A stretch of DNA of 64,000 bases from Nonomuraea cypriaca (GTDB lineage Bacteria; Actinomycetota; Actinomycetes; Streptosporangiales; Streptosporangiaceae), in contig NZ_JADOGI010000005.1 of NCBI RefSeq assembly GCF_015645445.1, forward strand, positions 45,858 through 109,857, given 5' to 3'. The notes below the pieces were generated by a model that saw only the letters and a program-made list of their open reading frames with translations, was not told where the DNA came from and did no database searches. The position numbers and the translations under genes are program-made. Positions 45,980 to 54,172 of this stretch are shown piece after piece. The first letter of the stretch is position 1, and every line of letters starts with the position of its first letter.

Positions 45980-47263
45980 TTATGCGGTGGTGTGGGAGCT
46001 CAGCAGGGCGTCGATCCGATCACGTGCCCACGTGCCGAGGGCCTGCTCCCCCGTGGGATGTGCAAGATCAGTGATTCCGCGCAATGCCGTGATGGAGCCT
46101 GGATCGAGTTCGGTCGCGGTCACCAGTGCGGCCATGGCGCCGTGCGGGTTGTGAAGTTCCCGGCGGCAGTGCGCGACCAGGCACCAGGCCACGGCCGCGA
46201 ATGGCGGACCGAGCGCCGCTGCCCGCTCGAACGAGGGCAACGCTGCTGCGGGACCGCTGTGGGCCAGCAGCATGTAGCCAAGGTCTCGGTGAACCCTGCT
46301 GTCTTCGGGATCTACCTCGGTGAGCTGTCTGGCCCGCGCCAGCGCCAGATCCTGGTCGCCCGTACGCATCGCGGCGCGGCTGCGGGTTTCGAGCACCGCG
46401 TGCAGATTCTCCGCCTTGAGCACCGCAAGCTCCGACGTGGAGTCCGGTGCGGCCAAGGCCAGTCGCTCGCACTCGTCGAGCATCTCCTCGGTCCACGCCA
46501 TGTCGCCGGCGAAGAACGGTGCGAAGCTGCACGCTCTCAGGACCGCGCTGTGCAGGACATGGTCGCTGGACTGCCCCTCCAGAGCCGCGTCGATCTCGCC
46601 GAGCGCCTGCTCCGCCCAGTGCCGCACCAATTCTCCGTCCCGGCTCACGCGGGCGTGGTGCACGGTGATCGCGATGGCCGCAAGCACGCGGGACCGTGCC
46701 GACGAGGCGCGCCCGTGCACCGTGTGCAGTATGTCGAGTGTCGCCAGGGCGGAGCCACCGTCGCGTTTGTAGAGCGCGTTCGCTCTGATGAGCAGCAAGG
46801 CCGCGGCCGATGGATCGAGCGGCGCCGAAATGTCGTCGTGCGGCACGAGCGAAAGAACGGTGTCGTAGAAGCCGAGCCTGGTGAGCACCGACGCCGCCAC
46901 CCGGCGGCGCTCGGCGGGCACGTCGTGCCAGTTCCGTACGCAGTCGCACAGATGCTGCCAGCGATCACTGCGCAAGGCCTCGGCCAATTCCTCAGGCCCG
47001 GCGGCGTGATACTGGAGCATTCGGGCCTCCCCCACAATGTGCCATCGCAGGTTGGCTGGAGGGTTGCTCTGGAACGGTGCGCTGACCGTGGAGACGCCCG
47101 CCAGCGCATTCGCGAGATGGAGCAGCACCTGGGTGTGCACTGGACCGCTCATTCCACCGAGGTCGAGGTACGGCCTTGTGGCACGTAGATCGAGCCGCAG
47201 GTCGAGCTCGACGTCCATGTCGTTGACCGGTATCCGTTGGTAGGGGGTTCGCACTGCGCTCAC
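45980..47263 (-). CDS. TPR-like protein, paralogue 2
   Basis: 427 residues, helical throughout, with recognisable TPR units in the last third (AMRTGDQDLALARARQLTEVDPED; SGPAAALPSFERAAALGPP; NPHGAMAALVTATELDPGS). It shares ENLHAVLETRSRAA with QNLHPLLETRSRAA of the upstream gene, so the two are duplicates. TPR repeats bind peptides or proteins; presentation of the precursor to the HExxH enzymes is a reasonable guess. GTG start overlaps the previous stop (GTGA). No signal peptide. Confidence 0.75.
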   Translation of the reverse strand: MSAVRTPYQRIPVNDMDVELDLRLDLRATRPYLDLGGMSGPVHTQVLLHLANALAGVSTVSAPFQSNPPANLRWHIVGEARMLQYHAAGPEELAEALRSDRWQHLCDCVRNWHDVPAERRRVAASVLTRLGFYDTVLSLVPHDDISAPLDPSAAALLLIRANALYKRDGGSALATLDILHTVHGRASSARSRVLAAIAITVHHARVSRDGELVRHWAEQALGEIDAALEGQSSDHVLHSAVLRACSFAPFFAGDMAWTEEMLDECERLALAAPDSTSELAVLKAENLHAVLETRSRAAMRTGDQDLALARARQLTEVDPEDSRVHRDLGYMLLAHSGPAAALPSFERAAALGPPFAAVAWCLVAHCRRELHNPHGAMAALVTATELDPGSITALRGITDLAHPTGEQALGTWARDRIDALLSSHTTA

Positions 47264-48603
47264 AACACGCGCTCCTCAACGAGATCGGGGGCCGGCAGTC
47301 GCCGTCGTACCGCGTTCAACCAGGCCATGCTCCAGCGCTTGAGATCAGCCCGCCCGAGTGCGGCGGCCAGCTGGTGGATTTTGCGGACCGCCGAATACGC
47401 GAGGGGGTCCAGCTCCGCAGCGCGAACGTAGCTCGACAGCGCTGCGTCAAGGTCGCCCGCCGCTTCGTGCCGCATGGCGATCGCGTAGTGCGCGCGGGGC
47501 GCGTAAGGTGCGCCGAGCAGCGTCGAGCGGCGGTACGCCGCCAGCGCAGCGGTTTGGTCGTCAGCCCGAACCATGAGATCGCCCAGGACCAGGAACACCT
47601 TGCCGTCGTAGGGATCGAGCGTGGTGAGTTCGGTGCCGTACCTGATCGCCGCGTCGATATCGCCGGCCGCCAGCGCGGCCCTGCTTCTGGTCTCCAGGAG
47701 AGGATGAAGGTTTTGCGAGCGTGCAAACTCCTGCTCCGGAGTGTCAGTCGGAAGCGTACGCGCCAGTTCCTCAGCCCGATCGAGCTCACGTCCCGTCAGG
47801 ACATGGTCTCCCTGCAGGAACGGCAGATAACTGACCGCACGCCAGTAGGTGCTTTCCGCCAGTTGGTCCAGCCACGATCTTTGTTCCAACCCGGCGATGC
47901 GCTGTGTCGCGATGTCCCGCCAGTAGTGCACCGCCGCCACATCCGGGTTCCTACCGCGAGCGTGCAGGACGACGAGAGTAAGAGCTGCGGTCAGACTCGG
48001 CCGGCCCATCGGCGCGCGGGTCGCCACGGCCTTGAGCACCGCCTGGTCATAGTCGATGCTGACGGCGTCGCCACGCGCGCGTTTGAGCGCGTGGGAACGC
48101 TTCATGGCGATCTTCACGGTGAGTTGGTCGGCATCGCCCTGCGGTATCCCGACATCTGGCAGTACCTGTACCGCATGGTCGTCGAAACCGAGTGCGGACA
48201 GCAGCACGGCGAGACGCAGGCACTCCTCGAAGCCTAGCTCCGACGCGTGCTCGTACAGCTCGATCAGCTTCTCCCAGCGTTCGGTCCGCAGGTGGGAAGG
48301 AAGCGCATCGGGGTCGGCGGTGGCCAACTCGGGCATCCGGAGTTGCACGGCGGTGAGGCGTCGCAGGCCTTTCGGCATGTGCAGCTGAAATGGCGACTGA
48401 GGTGCAGTCGGAATGAGTTCGGCAAACGCTTGATGAACGTTTCGGGCGTGCAACGAGCACACCTGGGTCGGCTGCAGCCCGAAATAGGGACCGAGCAGCG
48501 AAAGGTTCCAGGTACTCGTCGGCGTCCGCGGCATGGGGAAGCCACGGCGAAGGCTCACGCTGAGATATTTTGGCCGGCTTTGGCTTTTGGTGGACAAGCT
48601 CAT
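47260..48603 (-). CDS. TPR-like protein, paralogue 1
   Basis: 447 residues from ATG 48603, which overlaps the MFS gene stop (ATGA); the longer open frame upstream is antisense or out of frame to the transporter and is rejected. C-terminal TPR units (AALAAGDIDAAIRYGTELTTLDPYD; ADDQTAALAAYRRSTLLGAP; AAGDLDAALSSYVRAAELDPL). Paralogue of the next gene. Role as for that protein: likely scaffold or adaptor in peptide modification. Confidence 0.75.
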   Translation of the reverse strand: MSLSTKSQSRPKYLSVSLRRGFPMPRTPTSTWNLSLLGPYFGLQPTQVCSLHARNVHQAFAELIPTAPQSPFQLHMPKGLRRLTAVQLRMPELATADPDALPSHLRTERWEKLIELYEHASELGFEECLRLAVLLSALGFDDHAVQVLPDVGIPQGDADQLTVKIAMKRSHALKRARGDAVSIDYDQAVLKAVATRAPMGRPSLTAALTLVVLHARGRNPDVAAVHYWRDIATQRIAGLEQRSWLDQLAESTYWRAVSYLPFLQGDHVLTGRELDRAEELARTLPTDTPEQEFARSQNLHPLLETRSRAALAAGDIDAAIRYGTELTTLDPYDGKVFLVLGDLMVRADDQTAALAAYRRSTLLGAPYAPRAHYAIAMRHEAAGDLDAALSSYVRAAELDPLAYSAVRKIHQLAAALGRADLKRWSMAWLNAVRRRLPAPDLVEERVL

Positions 48604-49880
48604 TTCGCCTCCCGGACCGTGGAACGTGTAGCCAGGAATGCGCCTCCGGCGACGAAGACGACACCGATACAGACCATCGCGACCGTCGCCGTCGCGGAAG
48701 CGGCTATCCATCCGAGCAGGAGAAGTCCGATGGGCATCGCCGCCGTGGTCACCGACATCACCGCAGCGAAGACCCGCCCTCGCAGTTCGCCGGGCACGGC
48801 AGACTGCAGATACGAGGTCACGGCCACGGTCGCCATTCCCGCGGGCAGGCCCACGAAGAACATGGCGAGCGGCGGTATCCAGGCGGAATTCGTCGCGCAC
48901 ATCAGCAGGACCGCGCAGCCCTGAACCGCGTAGTTACCGACGAACACAATTCCTCGATGCCGCAAAAGGGGTGTGTGGGACACCAGGAACAGCCCTGCGA
49001 TCCGGCCCACACCTATGGCGGCGATCGCGATGCCGAAAAGCTCCGAACTCCCCGCGCTGCGCGTGACCAGGTATCCGGGTAGCAGGAAGGCGATGCTGTA
49101 TTGCGCGGCGTCGAGCACCGGATAGGCCAGGAATTGTGGTCTGAGCACCGGGTTGCTGGACAGGAAGCGCAGGCCGGCGCGTACGTCGTTGTACACACCG
49201 TGCATGGACCGAGGCTCCTTCGACGGTGGCATCAGGGACGCGGGCTGTGTCGGCAGACTTCGTTTCACGGCAATGAGCAGCAGCGCGGAAACGGCAAAGC
49301 TCACCGCGTCGGCGGTGAGCAACCAGCCAATGGACACGACCGACAGCGCAAGACCGGTCAGCGACGGCCCCAGAACAGCCATGGTGTTCGTACTGCCGAT
49401 GATGATCGCGTCCATGCGCGCCACCCGCTTGACGTCTCCGCCGGCGATCAGTGGTAGCACGGTCTGCAACGCAGGCATGAACACCACGCCCGGTACGGCC
49501 AGCAGTAGCACACCGGTCAATACCGCCGGAAGCCCGGTCTGACTGCTGATCACCGCGGCGAGGCCGCCGACCAGAACTGCCCGGAGCAGATCGGCGGCGA
49601 CGAGCAGAGTAAACCTGTTGGACCGGTCGACCATGACCCCGCCGAGGAGACCAAGAATCGCCAGGGGAAGGGCGGTCGCGATGCCGACCAACGCGCTGCT
49701 GAACAGGCCGCCGTAGCCGGCTGTAATATGCCAGGGGACGCCCACCTTAAAGAACTGATCTCCGAGAGCTGACTGAGCCATGGCGGCCCAGAGCAGCAGG
49801 AATGGCACATGGCGCAGCACGCTGCCGGACGGAGCTTTCACGTCATGGCGTACGTCGCTCTTCTCTGCCGATGTCTCCAA
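48600..49880 (-). CDS. MFS transporter, putative RiPP exporter
   Basis: 426 residues, about 12 membrane segments, MFS enterobactin-exporter-like (EntS/MFS_3) group: LWAAMAQSALGDQFFKVGVPWHI at the start, GGVMVDRSNRFTLL in loop 2-3, SAVPGELRGRVFAAVMSV late. TTG at 49880 with GAGGGAG upstream is the likely start. It directly follows the precursor gene and hairpin and precedes the modification enzymes in one operon, so export of the finished product and self-protection are the expected roles. Confidence 0.87.
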   Translation of the reverse strand: METSAEKSDVRHDVKAPSGSVLRHVPFLLLWAAMAQSALGDQFFKVGVPWHITAGYGGLFSSALVGIATALPLAILGLLGGVMVDRSNRFTLLVAADLLRAVLVGGLAAVISSQTGLPAVLTGVLLLAVPGVVFMPALQTVLPLIAGGDVKRVARMDAIIIGSTNTMAVLGPSLTGLALSVVSIGWLLTADAVSFAVSALLLIAVKRSLPTQPASLMPPSKEPRSMHGVYNDVRAGLRFLSSNPVLRPQFLAYPVLDAAQYSIAFLLPGYLVTRSAGSSELFGIAIAAIGVGRIAGLFLVSHTPLLRHRGIVFVGNYAVQGCAVLLMCATNSAWIPPLAMFFVGLPAGMATVAVTSYLQSAVPGELRGRVFAAVMSVTTAAMPIGLLLLGWIAASATATVAMVCIGVVFVAGGAFLATRSTVREAK

Positions 49881-49934
49881 GGACTCCCTCGATTACCGAC
49901 GTTCCGGAAACGTTCCTGTCGAACGACCGCCAGC

Positions 49935-49972
49935 GCCCGGAAATGAGGCCAGGGAAAGCCTCATTTCCGGGC
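49935..49972. terminator. 15-bp perfect hairpin after the precursor gene
   Basis: GCCCGGAAATGAGGC (49935-49949) and GCCTCATTTCCGGGC (49958-49972) form a perfect 15-bp stem with an 8-base loop, starting eight bases beyond the precursor stop codon on the minus strand. No U-tract follows in either direction. It probably acts as a partial terminator or as an RNA-stabilising structure, keeping the short precursor message in excess over the enzyme genes downstream. Confidence 0.8.
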
Positions 49973-49979
49973 TTTGGTG

Positions 49980-50102
49980 TCACTGTGCCATGTAGTTGTA
50001 CTCGGCCGACATGAGAGTGCCGAACTCTTCGAGGAGCTGCTCCTCATGAGTCTCGAGCGTGAATTCCGAAGGCGTCTCCACCTTCTTGTCGTCCTGTTCC
50101 AT
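49980..50102 (-). CDS. Putative RiPP precursor peptide, 40 residues
   Basis: ATG at 50102 with AAAGGGG six bases upstream, 40 codons, TGA at 49980. The leader is acidic and helix-forming (MEQDDKKVETPSEFT, then LETHEEQLLEEFGTL), followed by a compact tail ending AEYNYMAQ. It has no signal peptide and no similarity to housekeeping small proteins. It lies between the PhyH-type oxygenase and exporter genes of an operon full of peptide-modifying enzymes and is framed by two hairpins. The tail offers Glu, Tyr, Asn and a terminal Gln as modification sites. The core boundary cannot be read from sequence; a cut near GTL/MSA is one option. Confidence 0.8.
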   Translation of the reverse strand: MEQDDKKVETPSEFTLETHEEQLLEEFGTLMSAEYNYMAQ

Positions 50103-50127
50103 CAGTTACCCCTTTCTTCTTCGACAC

Positions 50128-50154
50128 CCGGCCTCGCCACGATGGTGAGGCCGG
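50128..50154. terminator. Hairpin between the PhyH gene and the precursor gene
   Basis: CCGGCCTCGCCA (50128-50139) pairs with TGGTGAGGCCGG (50143-50154), 12 positions with one G-T type mismatch and a 3-base loop. It is 11 bases beyond the PhyH-like stop and about 25 bases before the precursor start. It may end the PhyH message, leave the precursor to its own promoter, or protect the 5' end of a processed precursor RNA. Confidence 0.6.
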
Positions 50155-50165
50155 AGTTCTTGATC

Positions 50166-51266
50166 CTAGATTCCGTGACGATCCAGATCGACGCGGAATC
50201 TAAGGTCGCGGTAGCCGACCTCGGGGTTGCCAGGCCGCGGTCCCAAGAAGCGCGCGGAGACTTCACTTTCGATAACGCCGGGCAGAATCTGGGGAAAGAG
50301 TGGGCCGCCGAACCCGTCGCCCGGACGGAGGCCGTGGTCCCAAAGCAGAGGAGTGTTCCCGGGACTCGGGAAATAGGTGGTGTCGCTCCCCAGCCAGCGA
50401 GTCGTGAGCGCGCGCCGGGCGGACGCTCCTTTTTCGTTGCCGGTCGAATAATGGAGGATGCCTGGGTGGAAGATGATCGCGTCACCGGGTTCCACGTCCC
50501 AGCTGATGATGGGTAGCGCGTCCCGGTTCGGCTCGATCGAAATGAGGCCGTGCAGCTCAGCCGGAAGCGGGGCGTCGATCATCTCTTGCTCGAAGCGCTG
50601 GTGCACCCACTGGAAGGCGGCCCGCATCAGCGCCGGCGTCGTGACCGGCTCGTCAAGTTCCAGCGGCTCCACGACAGTGGGTTTCCAGCCCAGTTCGGCA
50701 AGGGCCTTGGCCAGCCGTTCGTCGGTCCTGGTGTCGTGGCGAGGCTGGGTCCGTCGCGTGGTCAGCTGATGCGAGCCCCGGACGAACTGAAGCGAGCTGT
50801 TCTCCGTGGTCGCCTCGTCGCAGGCGAACCAGATGTTCATCAGTTTGCTGCCCCGCACCGGCCACGCGATGTCATCGGTATGCCACTGGGTGGGAACTTT
50901 GCAGCCGATGTCCTTCTTGAACATCTGGTCGACCAAGAAGTTGATTCGGTCCGACCGCAGGGCCTGTGCTGCGATGCGCGCAGCGGGAGAGCGGAACACG
51001 AAGTCACGGAAAGCGTCATCATATTGCCACATGAACAGATCTGTGTACATTCGATGCGCGCTGCTGGAAAGAAACTCGCCGTAGGGCGTCAGATGTGAAG
51101 TCATATGGTCGATCGCATCGGCTACATGCGAGACCCAGCTACTGGGAATCACGCCTCTGACCAGGACCGCGCCATCAAGCTCAAAAGCTTTGATTTCAGT
51201 TTCGGTGAGATCCCGGAGAGGGGGTTCAGGGACGAGATTGAGAAGGTCCAGCGTGTCAGCAGGCAT
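50166..51266 (-). CDS. PhyH-family 2-oxoglutarate/Fe(II) oxygenase
   Basis: 366 residues from ATG 51266; a GTG 24 bases earlier is possible but has no good ribosome-binding site. Iron ligands: HxD motif in QWHTDDIAW (His129, Asp131) and the distal His in PGILHYSTG, with a later Arg (RRALTTRWLG) for 2-oxoglutarate. The phytanoyl-CoA dioxygenase family hydroxylates many small molecules and some peptides. It is the first gene of the cluster's minus-strand operon, upstream of the precursor gene, and probably adds a hydroxyl group to the peptide or to a precursor amino acid (inference). Confidence 0.87.
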   Translation of the reverse strand: MPADTLDLLNLVPEPPLRDLTETEIKAFELDGAVLVRGVIPSSWVSHVADAIDHMTSHLTPYGEFLSSSAHRMYTDLFMWQYDDAFRDFVFRSPAARIAAQALRSDRINFLVDQMFKKDIGCKVPTQWHTDDIAWPVRGSKLMNIWFACDEATTENSSLQFVRGSHQLTTRRTQPRHDTRTDERLAKALAELGWKPTVVEPLELDEPVTTPALMRAAFQWVHQRFEQEMIDAPLPAELHGLISIEPNRDALPIISWDVEPGDAIIFHPGILHYSTGNEKGASARRALTTRWLGSDTTYFPSPGNTPLLWDHGLRPGDGFGGPLFPQILPGVIESEVSARFLGPRPGNPEVGYRDLRFRVDLDRHGI

Positions 51267-51359
51267 GATCAATGCTCTCTTCGTCGACACCGAAGATGGG
51301 TGTTGAGTCGTTTCCTTAAATGCGAATCGGCAGACGGAGGGGCAGGCTTTCTGGGGCCT

Positions 51360-51380
51360 GGAACTTTTCGATTATGTTCC
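51360..51380. promoter_or_regulatory. Inverted repeat GGAAC-N11-GTTCC in the cluster's main intergenic region
   Basis: GGAAC (51360-51364) and GTTCC (51376-51380) lie about 95 bases upstream of the PhyH-type start, with an AT-rich centre (TTTTCGATTAT). Place and symmetry suggest an operator for the cluster, perhaps for the LuxR-type protein at 51955. Not proven; only one copy was found. Confidence 0.4.
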
Positions 51381-51516
51381 AATGATTTCAGCCCTCAGCA
51401 TGCTGCTTCTGTCATATTTGATTGCGGCTTCAGCGAAGGCAGGTAGAGTCCTCGGCCAGCGCGGAGCGGTGGCCCCCGGGGCCGGACGCGATCACAATGT
51501 CGTCAACACGTTAAGG

Positions 51517-51690
51517 TTAGGGTTGGGGTTCGTCCTGCCAGCCGAGGTTGCCCGGGTCGCAGACCGCATCCGGCAGGCAGTCGACGGCTGGCAAGGCAAC
51601 CGTGCCATGATCGCTCGCACCCGCGAAGACGGCCCCATGCGCCACGCCGACGAGTGCGGCGGCCACAACCGACAGGATGACTCTCTTCAT
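51517..51690 (-). CDS. Small secreted peptide, 57 residues
   Basis: ATG 51690 (GAGGAG upstream, rather far), 57 codons to TAA at 51517. A Sec signal peptide (MKRVILSVVAAALVGVAHGAVFA) is followed by about 34 residues ending in CLPDAVCDPGNLGWQDEPQP, with two cysteines five residues apart. It lies between the PhyH gene (same strand) and the divergent regulator, so it is at the head of the cluster, but the Sec signal argues against it being a cytoplasmically modified RiPP precursor. Similar small secreted actinomycete proteins have no known role. Confidence 0.6.
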   Translation of the reverse strand: MKRVILSVVAAALVGVAHGAVFAGASDHGTVALPAVDCLPDAVCDPGNLGWQDEPQP

Positions 51691-51954
51691 GAATGTAGGA
51701 CTCCTCGCGGTATCACATGTCCGGAAGACCGATATAGAAGAGTTTCGGGCAGCCGCCCCCGACCTGTCACCGTTGTGGGCTGTCATTATGCTGCCCTGGC
51801 ACCTTGCTGCCCCGCAGGCCGACACGCCCCCGGCCGGACGGCTTCGCCGACAGGGACGGCGTGTCCTGGGCAGGTGGTCAGCCTGCATTAGGGACATCTC
51901 CACGAGGGGTTTCGTGCAGCCGCACTGTCGCCGTTCCTTGGCCATAGTGAATCT

Positions 51955-52980
51955 ATGACACGAGGATTTTTCGCCACGCTGGGCCTCAGCGTCGACGCCG
52001 AGTCCGTTTATCGCGTCATCCTGCGCGAACCGGGGCTGCAGGTGGAGGCACTCACCGCCCGCATGCAGTTACCACCCGAGCACGTGCACGATGCCCTCGG
52101 CGAACTGACCCGACTCGGGCTGCTCCAACCATCCCGGGAGCGGCCGCGCCACCTGCACCTGGTGGACCCTGAGATCAGCCTCACCTCGCTACTCGCCAGC
52201 CACGAGGCCGAGCTGCTTCAGCGTCAGCAGGCGATCGCCACCGGCCGCGCGGAGGTCAGCGACCTGATCGCGGAGTACAACCAGCGTAACGGCTCACCGG
52301 GCCGGGCCGGGATCAAGTACCTCTCTGGCCTGGACGACGTCAGGACGTACATCGAGGTCATGGGGCGCGAATGTGTGTCGGACGTGATGGCGTTCGTGGA
52401 CGGAGGTCCCCAAACCAAGGAGAACATGGAAGCCAGCAGGTCCCAGGACCAGTCGGTCTTGGCCCGCGGTGTGTGGATGCGCTCGATCTACCTGGAGAGC
52501 CTGGCCAACGACCCCGCCACCCTTGCGTACGTCAGGTGGCTGACCGAAGAAGGGGCGTCGATCCGCACCATTCCCATGGTCCCTCTCCGGATGATCATCT
52601 TCGACCGGCGGGTGGCCCTGCTTCCCGTACAGGTCGACGACACGTCCATGGGGGCCATGGTGTTGCCCTACAGCAGTGTGATCACCGCTCTGTGCGCGCT
52701 CTTCGAGAAGCTCTGGGAGGAGGCCACCCCGCTCGGCGTCGCCCCCCGACGCGAGCACGACGGCCTCAGCGGCCAAGAGCTCTCCCTGCTCAAGCTCATG
52801 GCCGAGGGCAATACCGACGAGGTGTGCGCCCGCAAGCTCGGCATCTCGCTGCGCACCGAACGCCGCCTGGCCGCCGATCTGATGGCCCGCCTCAATGCCA
52901 AGAGCCGTTTCCAGGCCGGCGTCCTCGCCGCGCAGGCCGGTTGGCTCACCGACGACGCCGCTGTGGCGCAACTCCCATGA
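51955..52980 (+). CDS. TrmB-like/LuxR-type HTH transcriptional regulator
   Basis: 341 residues: an N-terminal winged helix of TrmB type (SVYRVILREPGLQVEALTARMQLPPEHVHDAL), a middle sensor region, and a C-terminal LuxR-like helix-turn-helix (SGQELSLLKLMAEGNTDEVCARKLGISLRTERRLAADLMARL). This domain order is common next to actinomycete natural-product clusters, especially RiPPs. It is divergent from the biosynthetic operon and is the likely cluster-specific regulator. Confidence 0.87.
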   Translation: MTRGFFATLGLSVDAESVYRVILREPGLQVEALTARMQLPPEHVHDALGELTRLGLLQPSRERPRHLHLVDPEISLTSLLASHEAELLQRQQAIATGRAEVSDLIAEYNQRNGSPGRAGIKYLSGLDDVRTYIEVMGRECVSDVMAFVDGGPQTKENMEASRSQDQSVLARGVWMRSIYLESLANDPATLAYVRWLTEEGASIRTIPMVPLRMIIFDRRVALLPVQVDDTSMGAMVLPYSSVITALCALFEKLWEEATPLGVAPRREHDGLSGQELSLLKLMAEGNTDEVCARKLGISLRTERRLAADLMARLNAKSRFQAGVLAAQAGWLTDDAAVAQLP

Positions 52981-53020
52981 GGGCGGGCCTGGGCCGGCCC
53001 AGCGGCGCGCGGAGCAGCGC

Positions 53021-53989
53021 TTACTTGATCGCCATCGGGTTGAGCGGCGAGCCGACCGCGTGGGTGAAGGGCAGCGGTGGACCGCAGAACAGGAATTCGT
53101 GGACGCCGTCCTCAGCGCAGTCCTCAGCGAGAGGTTCGAGATCCCAGATCTCACCGACCCAGAGACCGAGGTGCACGATGAACACGATGTGCAACGGCTG
53201 GAAGACGTCCTCGGTCTCGTTGGGCAACACCTCCATGCCCCAGGTGTCGGTCGCGACCGCCGCGAGTTCGTGGCCGGCGACCCAGTCGATGCTCTTCAGG
53301 CCGAGGCCGGGGGCGTCGCCTCCCGCGTAGTCTCCCCAGTCTCCCCGGCTGCGCGCCTGCGCGATCGCGCCGGTGCGTACGAAGACGAAGTCGCCTCTGC
53401 GGATCTCCACGCCCTGCTGCTCCGCGGCGCGATCGAGGTCCTCGGCGCCGATGGCGGTCCCCGGCTCCAGCCACGCGACGCCCTTGCTCCGTGGGATGTC
53501 CAGGAGCACGCCCCGGCCGACCATGCCGTCCGCCGCGTTGGTGACGCCGTTTCGCAGCGCGCCCTTGCTCGACACCTGGTCCGCGCCGTAACCGTTGTAG
53601 ATCTTGTTCTCGAAGACGACATGAGCGAGCGAGTCCCACTGGGTCCCGCTCTGCAGCGGCAGGATCACGAGGTCGTCGGTGCCGCGGAAGTAGCGGTCCT
53701 TGCCGCCGTAGAAGTCGCGGATCGAGGTGTTCGCGATGACATCCGCACCGTCTCGGGTCATGAGGTGGATCGGATTGAACCGGTTGAAGGTGCCCTTCTG
53801 CGGCCCGTTCTCGTCGAAGGGCAGCGCGAGTGAGATCGTGCGGCCCTTCTTCACCAGGGACGCCGCGCGCACGATCGCCTCGGGTGTCACGTGGTTGAGG
53901 GTGCCGCGCTCGTCGTTCTCACCCCAGCGTCCCCAATTGCTGTACTTGGCGATGTAACCCCGCACGGTGTCGATGTCTGGTTGAACCAT
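53021..53989 (-). CDS. Cyclase family (KynB-like) hydrolase
   Basis: 322 residues, PF04199-type fold. The metal-site motif is the variant form SGTQWDSLAHV rather than HxGTHxDxPxH; further conserved pieces are GRGVLLDIPRSKG, DFVFVRTG and PLHIVFIVHLGLWVGE. Members hydrolyse formylkynurenine, isatin or lactone-like rings. It is divergent from an IclR gene; ATG 53989 has GAGGATGCCGA upstream. It probably begins the second catabolic island; substrate unknown. Confidence 0.85.
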   Translation of the reverse strand: MVQPDIDTVRGYIAKYSNWGRWGENDERGTLNHVTPEAIVRAASLVKKGRTISLALPFDENGPQKGTFNRFNPIHLMTRDGADVIANTSIRDFYGGKDRYFRGTDDLVILPLQSGTQWDSLAHVVFENKIYNGYGADQVSSKGALRNGVTNAADGMVGRGVLLDIPRSKGVAWLEPGTAIGAEDLDRAAEQQGVEIRRGDFVFVRTGAIAQARSRGDWGDYAGGDAPGLGLKSIDWVAGHELAAVATDTWGMEVLPNETEDVFQPLHIVFIVHLGLWVGEIWDLEPLAEDCAEDGVHEFLFCGPPLPFTHAVGSPLNPMAIK

Positions 53990-54172
53990 TCGGCATCCTC
54001 TTCGCTAGCACGCGACTGGTATTATGTTGCAACGTTGTCTCACTATACAGGAGTCACTAAGGGTGACCAGGGCTGGGGCGGTCTTCTCGCGGGGGGAGGA
54101 CACGCGCCGCATCGCCCCCGGCCTTGGCTTAGGTTTGTCTTGGACGCGCGGCGTCGACAGGAGATTGTCGGG

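Noticed and set aside
51360..51380. ECF sigma promoter (GGAAC ... GTT)
   Set aside because: The distance between GGAAC and GTT is 11 bases, too short for the usual 16-17; it is better described as an inverted repeat.
51511..51526. Telomere-like TTAAGGTTAGGGTTGGGG text
   Set aside because: Only about three imperfect units; on the minus strand it is the end of the 57-residue secreted peptide (codons for EPQP and stop). Actinomycete telomeres do not use this repeat.
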